Source: a virus
Length of the DNA: 40,008 nucleotides
IMG/VR virus record: IMGVR_UViG_3300043395_003425
Coordinates: 1-40,008 of that record
Direction: 5' to 3' (one strand)
Below are positions 34,401-40,008 of this stretch, one piece after another (position 1 is the first letter of the stretch; each line of letters begins with the position of its first letter). The position numbers were made by a program, and so were the translations under genes. A model generated the notes under the pieces. It was not told where the DNA came from. It ran no database searches and was given only the letters and a program-made list of their open reading frames with translations.

Positions 34401-36490
34401 TTTTTAAATTGATATTCTGAACCTGATACATATTCTATTGTTATTAATGATGTATCAATACCATTAGAAGTTAAATAATTTGTTACTAAATTATTTGATG
34501 TTACCGAACCACTACTTATTAACGTATCATAAATTTGAAAATCAATTCCATTATCGGGTAAAATTGAAAAGTTAGGTCCTTTCAATTGGTTACAAGCCAA
34601 TTCCTGTTCACCTACTAAAGTAATCGTTTCTATAATTGGATTGGAAATAACTTTAGATATCCAAACTTCTTGATTATTTTGTATATCTATTGGTAAGGGT
34701 TCGTATAATTTATAAATTACAGTTCCCCTATCTCCCAACCAAGTTGTAATAACTTTATTATTAGCATTTCCTAAATGAAGAAGATGTGTTAAATATTTTG
34801 AATTTTCTTCTTCTAAAATGGATGTATCTATTTGTGAAAGAAATCCTTCTGCAAATCTATTTATAGCAACATTTCTTGGAATTTCTAAATTACTTTTTTT
34901 GAAATTAATATTAAGTAATTCTTCTTTTCCTGCTATTGTTTCATCACCACTAATATTATATGGAATGAGTTTAAGTATAATTGAAATAGTATCTTTATCA
35001 GATGAAACATTATAATTTGCATATTCTAATAATGTTTTAAAATTTAAAGAAACATCACCATTTGCTTTTTGTTGAAAATACCCTTTTGAATCGTTTACAT
35101 AAATTCTTACAAAATCAGTATCAACGGATTCATATGATATTGTAAAATCAACATCAACTCCTACATAATCTGGACCAACAATCTCTTTAGGATAAACAAT
35201 ATTTTTTAAGTCTGGAACACCTACGAAATATTCATCAACAACCGAAACCAATATATCCAATGGGTCACCTTCTATATCTACATTAATAGGTATTAACCTT
35301 AATTTATATGCTCCTAAAGTATTAAAAGTCTCACCTGGAATATTTACAATTGTTTCTGAATTAGCTGTTAATTTTGTAAAATTAAAACTTTTATCTTTTA
35401 CTAATACTTTAATACTCGTTACAGGTCCACTTTTTAATAAAGCTATTGGATAATCCGTTTTAGAATTTATATTGTATTTTAAAACTTCATTAACTGCTAA
35501 TTTTAATTCTGGTTTCTGAATTTGTTGTTGAGTAATTTCTTCAACCGTTACGTTTAATACCGAATTGGCAGATATAGTAAATCTATAAATTAAACTTTCA
35601 TTATTTTCAGCTAAAACAGGCGCAGTTCTTGCACCTTCTGGAATATAATGTACACTTTTAATTTTGTAAAGCTTAGTATTTTTTGTTGATAAAACTAATT
35701 CCGAACCATTATCTACAAATAAAGTTGTATTACCTGTTGTGAGTACAGTTTTACCATCACCATCCGTTCTTTCAATATTTATAGAATTTTGTGGACCGTC
35801 TACATTGACAGTTAAATTAAATACCTGAGATTGAAGTATTTCATCCTGTTTTGGAATTTTTTTCGTATTATCTATTACAAAATTAAATTGTATTTCTTTA
35901 ATTTCTTGTACATCTAACGTTGCATCAGTTTTTTGTAAAACATTATTTAAATAGTGTTCAATTTTAAATGAATAAGCAGGTGTTTTTGTAAAAATTTTAT
36001 TATTCACATCCTGCTCAAATGTTGGTATTCCGTCTACATTTTTTATTATTGGATTATAATCTCTAAATGCAATATCATCAAAGTTTGGATTTTGAACAAT
36101 ACTGATTACATAATAATCAGTTGAAATAAATCCTTCTTTTTCTGCAGTTATTATTTTATTACCACTCTTAAGAACATCACCAATTGTAAACGATAATTTA
36201 TTTGGTGTAGTTTTAAATGTGTTTTCTCCATTTATAGAAATAACAGCATTGGATTGGTTAGAAGTTACTGTTAAAAATAAATTTCCATCCTGATTTATAG
36301 TACCAAAAGATTCTTGCCCACCAATCGGTATAACTTTATTTTCATTTGTAATTATGGCAGGTTTTCCATCAGGCAAGATAACGGAATCAACCGGATTCAA
36401 ATCTTGTATTTGTTCCATAAGATTTTCATCGGATTGCTTTTTAAAGCTACCATCTAATTGTTCTAATCTATCGTCAAATAATCTTGGCAT
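31481..36490 (-). CDS. Very large baseplate/tail protein with PEGA-like, tail-protein-I-like and LamG-like parts
   Basis: A 1669-aa protein. Residues about 85-150 resemble a PEGA domain (LTVTSNQSNAVISINGE, TTPNKL, EKEGF). Further Ig-like units fill about 150-560. Around 800-950 there is a helical region ending in RIINNLPYILKNKGTARAMK, then CYGVPQSML and EFGG, which recalls the P2 I-type baseplate wedge fold. Residues about 965-1190 look like a LamG/concanavalin-type lectin domain (SVKVPW, ELRIKPDKLP, GYQGNIDELRLWT). The C-terminal 400 residues hold a helical segment (YIQLVRYIDKSLFDVLADLAP) and a beta-rich end. It could combine baseplate attachment with surface sugar binding. An ATATTTAT element lies only 5 nt before the ATG. 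Confidence 0.8.
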   Translation of the reverse strand: MPRLFDDRLEQLDGSFKKQSDENLMEQIQDLNPVDSVILPDGKPAIITNENKVIPIGGQESFGTINQDGNLFLTVTSNQSNAVISINGENTFKTTPNKLSFTIGDVLKSGNKIITAEKEGFISTDYYVISIVQNPNFDDIAFRDYNPIIKNVDGIPTFEQDVNNKIFTKTPAYSFKIEHYLNNVLQKTDATLDVQEIKEIQFNFVIDNTKKIPKQDEILQSQVFNLTVNVDGPQNSINIERTDGDGKTVLTTGNTTLFVDNGSELVLSTKNTKLYKIKSVHYIPEGARTAPVLAENNESLIYRFTISANSVLNVTVEEITQQQIQKPELKLAVNEVLKYNINSKTDYPIALLKSGPVTSIKVLVKDKSFNFTKLTANSETIVNIPGETFNTLGAYKLRLIPINVDIEGDPLDILVSVVDEYFVGVPDLKNIVYPKEIVGPDYVGVDVDFTISYESVDTDFVRIYVNDSKGYFQQKANGDVSLNFKTLLEYANYNVSSDKDTISIILKLIPYNISGDETIAGKEELLNINFKKSNLEIPRNVAINRFAEGFLSQIDTSILEEENSKYLTHLLHLGNANNKVITTWLGDRGTVIYKLYEPLPIDIQNNQEVWISKVISNPIIETITLVGEQELACNQLKGPNFSILPDNGIDFQIYDTLISSGSVTSNNLVTNYLTSNGIDTSLITIEYVSGSEYQFKNFVNFSSATERIENFVYKVKLIEYYESKKQELLLSSSIFQSNEAKKLQTSINEIKSNFDGYEKFLYYETNENSNNLAYPKTNPSSSILLNTTASLVTTWYDNLLSESENFDKYNPNYLVNHIPAYIIEEGENDEFVVFMNMLGQHFDVLWMYIKGLSNTKEFYENPNFGIPNSLVSNMLESLGWDTKRAFDTRFLWEYIFGTYADGNQKYSKSLKSANEEVWRRIINNLPYILKNKGTARAMKAVMACYGVPQSMLTIMEFGGPQDPSNGNSSTFTFDDRTAAYYLSGSSSVKVPWVSSSLTNDYPNCIELRIKPDKLPNTIYTLISGSEWTLDLVQTTGSFGKLELNFGGDQALSEYIVNTYFDILYAYGPDYKTGSLDFPISTEYYSNIAINRYNYPDSASLFEVWLGTSNGNRIITSVSMSILCLDTQWSTGSYVQIGGNGYQGNIDELRLWTVPLQRSKFNNHTLFPDAINGNSYTASSEDLLFRLDFEYPKDRTIDPYIKNVAISDTYGHSSATASFTYASPSYPYQYTPYDRTVTATIPSLGFGYSNKIRFESASLVTDLSYKTRATQKAFDRAPIDSNRLGLFFSPIKELNMDILKSFGDFNIDNYIGDYSDEYKDEYKTLSKLRGYYFQRMERNIYEYIQLVRYIDKSLFDVLADLAPGRAKVSKGLLIEPHFLERSKTKWTKPSSEKNDHETLITLTETNQVESSYEVKDGEINNQDVTVFDYDYNNYDSSINADEIYNLEGTNPNYESLIDYNGYELIEANAPFYETFVQAVYTGSNIMAEVDSFNSTQIGMNKDSLENLGFGLYGKCPGDSVYRTWDGLFGNTETTGSRKSVYLVKELKYKKIKTQVSGWPVNGAQPGDKVVYEDISEPYYEYKVSILPLGQTITVGNEVVEVKPICGYLPTHYKFKFLPEGLKRSYFKGSQQTAATTPDGLSPVETFTTNPNILRVAKTGRGSGEPILEVD

Positions 36491-36495
36491 TCTTT

Positions 36496-36503
36496 ATAAA
36501 TAT
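36496..36503 (-). promoter_or_regulatory. Promoter-like element ATATTTAT very close to the start codon
   Basis: The coding strand reads AATAATATTTATAAAGAATG. The element is 5 nt from the ATG at 36490 and touches the upstream stop. If it is a promoter the mRNA would be leaderless or nearly so; it may equally be chance. Confidence 0.3.
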
Positions 36504-37765
36504 TATTCCATTGGTTGATTTCTAATTGATTCATCAAAAAATCCAGCACCCATTCTATCATCGAAAGAGTTTATTCTTCTATCTACAACTTTTCTATTAA
36601 ATCCTAATGGTCTTCTTGGTGTTTCAATTATTTTTTCCGTTTCTACAACTGGTTTTCTAATTGGAAACCCGTCAGGTTCTATAATGTCATCCGGTTTTAT
36701 ATCCAATCCTAAATTTATCAATTGTTTTGTTTTTTCTTTAATAACCGATTCTTTTATTATTTCTTCTTTTGGAATTTCAACCGCTTTTACAACAGCCATT
36801 TTAGTTTCAGGCGGTGCTATATCAATAATTAAATCTTGTGTTTTTGATTTTGTTATTTTTTGAACTTCATCTATACTTTCAACTTTGTCAATAATTTTTG
36901 AACCATAATTTACATTTGGTATAGGTAAATACTTATTAATTATATTAACAACAATTGTTTCTAAAATTTTTCTAATATCATTTCTAGATAAAGTAATCGA
37001 TTCTTTATATGGCTTTGGTTTTCCAAAATTTAAATCGTTTACATCAGAAATTCTACCAGTAAACTCATTAATAGAAGCTTCAATAAATTTATTATAAATT
37101 TGTGTAGAAAATATGTCTAAATCTTTTAATTTATATTCTTCAACAAATTTTTTAACCCATCTATCCGAATATTTACTTTTTAAATATTCATCTATAACCG
37201 ATGGATTTATTTTTTCTATAATTTCAAAAGTATATCGTACTGTATCATCTCTAAAATCTAAATCATTTACAAATGCATTATATTTTTGTGCAATTTCAGG
37301 ATAAAGTTCTAATCCTTTTTTATGAGGCAAAACTCTTATCTCAGTTCTAGATGGTGATATTTCTTGAATCCAAACTTTATCAAATTGGTTTTCACTTCCT
37401 AATCTTTTATTCAAAAGTGTAATTTGCGTTTTAAATATCCCAGCATCATATCCAGCCTCTTTAATTAGTCTATTTACATCTACAAAATATTCGGATGGAA
37501 ATTTATACTTTTGAAAAATAGTTCCTTCTGCAATTAAAAAATAATCGTTTATATTTTCAGATGTCAAAGGAATATATCTTACTAATCCAAAATTTTTTTG
37601 TGGAAGTTGATTATCGTTTACATCATATAGAACAAATTCAATTAAATCATTTGAACTAATACCAAAAAAAGATTGAATATCCGAATCTTCGAATATTTTT
37701 CTATCTTGAGCATTTATTCTATACCCCTGGTTATCAATAATATCTTTAAATGTTTTTATTGCCAT
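36503..37765 (-). CDS. Virion-associated protein, probably baseplate or tail (420 aa)
   Basis: A 420-aa protein I cannot assign to a named family. Residues about 1-140 are mixed alpha/beta (YRINAQDRKIFEDSDIQSFFG; IRVLPHKKGLELYPE). Residues 150-300 are helical. The C-terminal 120 residues are Pro/Lys/Glu-rich with ETPRRPLGFNRKVVDRR and may be a flexible tail. The ATG overlaps the upstream stop (TAATG). Its position between the coiled-coil and the 1669-aa protein in an unbroken tail gene run supports a structural role. Confidence 0.75.
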   Translation of the reverse strand: MAIKTFKDIIDNQGYRINAQDRKIFEDSDIQSFFGISSNDLIEFVLYDVNDNQLPQKNFGLVRYIPLTSENINDYFLIAEGTIFQKYKFPSEYFVDVNRLIKEAGYDAGIFKTQITLLNKRLGSENQFDKVWIQEISPSRTEIRVLPHKKGLELYPEIAQKYNAFVNDLDFRDDTVRYTFEIIEKINPSVIDEYLKSKYSDRWVKKFVEEYKLKDLDIFSTQIYNKFIEASINEFTGRISDVNDLNFGKPKPYKESITLSRNDIRKILETIVVNIINKYLPIPNVNYGSKIIDKVESIDEVQKITKSKTQDLIIDIAPPETKMAVVKAVEIPKEEIIKESVIKEKTKQLINLGLDIKPDDIIEPDGFPIRKPVVETEKIIETPRRPLGFNRKVVDRRINSFDDRMGAGFFDESIRNQPME

Positions 37766-38781
37766 TATCCTTCAAATTTATTACCTCTTTGTTTTTGCAA
37801 TCCAACGGTTAGTGTTACTGTAGATGCTTTTGTTTTTGCTATAAAAGAACCTCTATATAGTTTATCTCTACTCGTTCCAACTGCGTTTGCTGGAACTTTA
37901 TCTTTAACTGCTCCTTTATTTTGCGAAAGTACTATTGTTTTCTTTGCTTTAGACTCTAATGTTATATTAGCTACTTTTTGTATCGTATCACCGGTTTCTC
38001 CAGTTGATTCAAATGATACATCAACTGCTTCTGAGCCGAAGTTGTAAACTTCAATATCCGGACCATTAATCCATGTAACTTCACCTTTTGCATTTGCTCT
38101 TGAATTAAATAATATGTCTTCTCCACCTTCTTGTCCTTTTTTAAGAACCTTCAATGAAATATCCATACCTACTTTTGAACCTTCTGCCAATTTAGCATCT
38201 TTACCATCAAGTATTTCTTTGTATTGTCTATTTTGTTCTTCCAATGAAGCAATCCTAGATGCTAAAGAAACTCTTTGTATAGCTTCCAATGTTGCTTTTT
38301 GAATTGCGTTTGAAAGGTCTACAACCGATGTTTGTATTTTTAATCCAACCTGAGATGCGTTATTTTGCGCTTCAGCCGTATAAATAGATTGTGCATCCAC
38401 CTCAACTCTAAGACTTTCAGAAACTATTTCTAATTCAGTAACTTTTGCTGTCAAATCTAATACCTGCTCATTTAATCTAGTAACTTCTTCAGTTAAATCT
38501 ATTATTGATTGCGTTGCTTCATTATATATTGGTCTAGGAACAGTATCATCTAATGGTGGAGGAGCTATTGGAAGTAACTCAATAATGGTTGTATCTATTG
38601 ATTTTAGAACTTCATTTTCATCATATTTGGCATTTTTTAATTTACCAGAAATAATACCAGCTTCCGTATTTTTTTCTTCAAATAAATGAATACCCGATTC
38701 GTTCTTTGTTTTTATAGCCAAAGAACCACTCAGTAATAATTCACTTACTTTCTTTTCGTTTTTAAGACCGCTGAATATCAT
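37765..38781 (-). CDS. Coiled-coil structural protein (338 aa)
   Basis: A 338-aa protein. Residues about 85-135 form a long heptad-repeat coiled coil (IIDLTEEVTRLNEQVLDLTA), with a second helical stretch about 145-200. A beta-sandwich-like C-terminal domain (about 205-338) has repeated Val/Thr strands. A trimeric fibre or baseplate spike is a reasonable guess. Its stop overlaps the downstream start (TAATG), and it begins one base after the stop of the DNRLRE-like gene. Confidence 0.78.
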   Translation of the reverse strand: MIFSGLKNEKKVSELLLSGSLAIKTKNESGIHLFEEKNTEAGIISGKLKNAKYDENEVLKSIDTTIIELLPIAPPPLDDTVPRPIYNEATQSIIDLTEEVTRLNEQVLDLTAKVTELEIVSESLRVEVDAQSIYTAEAQNNASQVGLKIQTSVVDLSNAIQKATLEAIQRVSLASRIASLEEQNRQYKEILDGKDAKLAEGSKVGMDISLKVLKKGQEGGEDILFNSRANAKGEVTWINGPDIEVYNFGSEAVDVSFESTGETGDTIQKVANITLESKAKKTIVLSQNKGAVKDKVPANAVGTSRDKLYRGSFIAKTKASTVTLTVGLQKQRGNKFEG

Positions 38782-38782
38782 A

Positions 38783-39856
38783 TTAATCTTTTTGCACAGT
38801 AAATGTTACATCTTCATCAAAATATTGAACATCACCATTACCTTTATCTATCTTAAATTCAATTTTATAAACTCTATTTGGCTCCCAATTGGACAAATTA
38901 AGTTTAAAATAATTCCCATTTCCATCACAGCTCAATTTTGAAAAATCACTAAATGGAACGATTACATCATCCGAATGAAAATCTTTAATTTGATAATATG
39001 AAGATTTTGGTAAATATTTTATATTAGTATATGCAAATTGATTAGTAAAAGTTTTTACAGGATATAATTCTCTACCAAAAACTCTTATTTTAGGAGTAGT
39101 TCCTAATTTATATTCTTTTTTAAAATTCTTTACATTTACAAAAATGTCTTCCGCAGTTAATTCTGAAAGTGAACCAGTTTCAAATGATTGGTCATCCCAT
39201 CCTATTCTGATTTTAGGTTGATAGATGGTATTAGTTTCTTTACTAAAAACTTTTACAATTCCATAATCTTCAGTATCATTTTCTACTTCCGATGAATGTT
39301 TAATAATAAGCCCTTCGTTTTTAATTGAACCACTATTCCAGGCTCTAATCAAAGAAGTAACATCCATATAGATGTCTGCGGTTGTATAATTAAAAGATTG
39401 ATTAGATGAAGGAGTTGAATACCATACACCACCCTGTCCTTGAGCCGAACCGGTAGAGTTTCCTGTAAAAGAACCGATAGGTAACCAATCTAAGTTTGAA
39501 TCACCCTCTCTATAATTCCATGTTACACCTTGAGTTGTTACAGCATCAAATCTAGTTCCCACACCCATTTGCCAACTTTGAGAAATAGGGTATGCATATA
39601 AAGTATATTCCAATGGTATTTCTTCTGATTCGGTTTCTCTTAATATCAAAGTTGCTTCACTTAATTTCATTGAACCGTTTGATAAAGATTTAGATACATA
39701 TCCATTTTCAAATTTTAAAAGTGCTCTTGAAATATCTTTTATATTCCCATAGTACACTTTACTAATTTCTAATATCTCATCCAAACCAGTATTTTGATTT
39801 GGTTGTTGAAGATATACCGATGCATCTTTTGATGCTGTTAAAAAATAGTATGCCAT
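38783..39856 (-). CDS. DNRLRE-like virion structural protein (357 aa)
   Basis: A 357-aa protein. Residues about 1-220 fit the DNRLRE/beta-jelly-roll pattern of surface proteins: DASVYLQQPNQNTGLDEILE at the start, RALLKFE, then DVTSLIRAWNSGSIKNEGLI followed by IKHS and a closing YQPKIRI. The C-terminal 130 residues form another beta domain (VNVKNFKKEYKLG, VYKIEFKID). Such domains often bind carbohydrate or lie on particle surfaces. The start overlaps the stop of the preceding partial gene (TAATG). The name reflects a pattern match only. Confidence 0.75.
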   Translation of the reverse strand: MAYYFLTASKDASVYLQQPNQNTGLDEILEISKVYYGNIKDISRALLKFENGYVSKSLSNGSMKLSEATLILRETESEEIPLEYTLYAYPISQSWQMGVGTRFDAVTTQGVTWNYREGDSNLDWLPIGSFTGNSTGSAQGQGGVWYSTPSSNQSFNYTTADIYMDVTSLIRAWNSGSIKNEGLIIKHSSEVENDTEDYGIVKVFSKETNTIYQPKIRIGWDDQSFETGSLSELTAEDIFVNVKNFKKEYKLGTTPKIRVFGRELYPVKTFTNQFAYTNIKYLPKSSYYQIKDFHSDDVIVPFSDFSKLSCDGNGNYFKLNLSNWEPNRVYKIEFKIDKGNGDVQYFDEDVTFTVQKD

Positions 39857-40008
39857 TATCTTACTCTACCTTTAATGTCTTTATCTGGAAACTTAATTTC
39901 AAAAACCGATGGGTCTAAAGAAGGATATACAATTTTATCTTTAGTTGCTGCATCAATGTTATAAGAATTTGGTGTGTATAAACCACCACATTTATTTGTT
40001 ACTTTACA
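39856..40008 (-). CDS. C-terminal end of an unidentified phage structural gene (incomplete at its N-terminus)
   Basis: Fifty codons and a TAA stop are visible at the right edge; the start lies outside the window. The visible residues begin CKVTNKCGGLYTPNSYNIDA and end FEIKFPDKDIKGRVR. The stop overlaps the ATG at 39856. There is too little to assign a family. Its place at the head of the tail gene run suggests a structural protein. Confidence 0.7.
   Translation of the reverse strand, partial: CKVTNKCGGLYTPNSYNIDAATKDKIVYPSLDPSVFEIKFPDKDIKGRVR

Noticed and set aside
1-40008. tRNA genes, integrase, attachment sites or insertion sequences
   Set aside because: No cloverleaf-forming segment, recombinase motif or flanking inverted repeats were recognised; gaps between genes are short and explained by leaders and promoter-like elements.

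Overview
The window looks like part of the genome of a T4-like (myovirus-type) tailed phage. It holds a portal protein (T4 gp20-like, cut by the left edge), a large terminase (gp17-like), a Mre11/Rad50-type recombination nuclease (gp47/gp46-like), a DnaG-like primase, a SegE-like GIY-YIG protein and a long block of tail, baseplate and fibre genes. The DNA is strongly AT-rich and densely packed. Every gene but one is on the minus strand, with many TAATG or ATGA start/stop overlaps. Nearly all starts have A/T-rich leaders without a Shine-Dalgarno sequence, which is typical of Bacteroidota translation, so I infer a Bacteroidota host. No host gene, tRNA, integrase, IS element or CRISPR array was seen.

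Layout, right to left along the direction of minus-strand transcription. Positions 40008-28539 hold virion genes: an incomplete CDS at the edge, a DNRLRE-like protein, a coiled-coil protein, a 420-aa protein, a 1669-aa protein with PEGA-like, tail-protein-I-like and LamG-like parts, a 208-aa structural protein, and two paralogous structural proteins separated by the only clear terminator. Positions 28496-23465 hold small genes and DNA metabolism: a Pro/Gly-rich 83-aa protein, a SegE-like nuclease, a 67-aa protein, the primase, and a 1051-aa natural fusion of the Mre11-like and Rad50-like subunits. Positions 23299-23475 hold the only plus-strand gene, a 58-aa ribbon-helix-helix (RHH) type protein preceded by three 10-bp-phased CTAAAGA repeats. 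Positions 23201-13944 hold a 2483-aa fibre, a small protein resembling tail fibre assembly chaperones, and a polythreonine, mucin-like protein.

Positions 13908-7518 form the most unusual part, a protein- or sugar-modification island. It encodes a glycosyltransferase fused to a radical SAM/SPASM enzyme, a GT4-methyltransferase-GT25 three-domain protein, a TibC-like (bacterial autotransporter heptosyltransferase) enzyme with its four-cysteine cluster, and an HldE-C-like heptose-phosphate nucleotidyltransferase. It sits directly downstream of the Thr-rich virion-like protein. My working hypothesis is a phage-encoded O-glycosylation (possibly O-heptosylation) system that decorates a fibre or adhesin. 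Two paralogous coiled-coil genes flank or interleave with this island.

Positions 7073-1 carry a 1138-aa fusion (NMNAT-like nucleotidyltransferase, DUF5661-like segment, and a C-terminal domain with nucleic-acid-ligase-like motifs), a zinc-ribbon protein, the large terminase, a small basic-tailed protein and the portal. Most intergenic gaps carry a promoter-like AT element, coding-strand ATATTTAT or the 15-mer ATATACTTATATATA, close to the next start codon. These may be the late or middle promoters of this phage.
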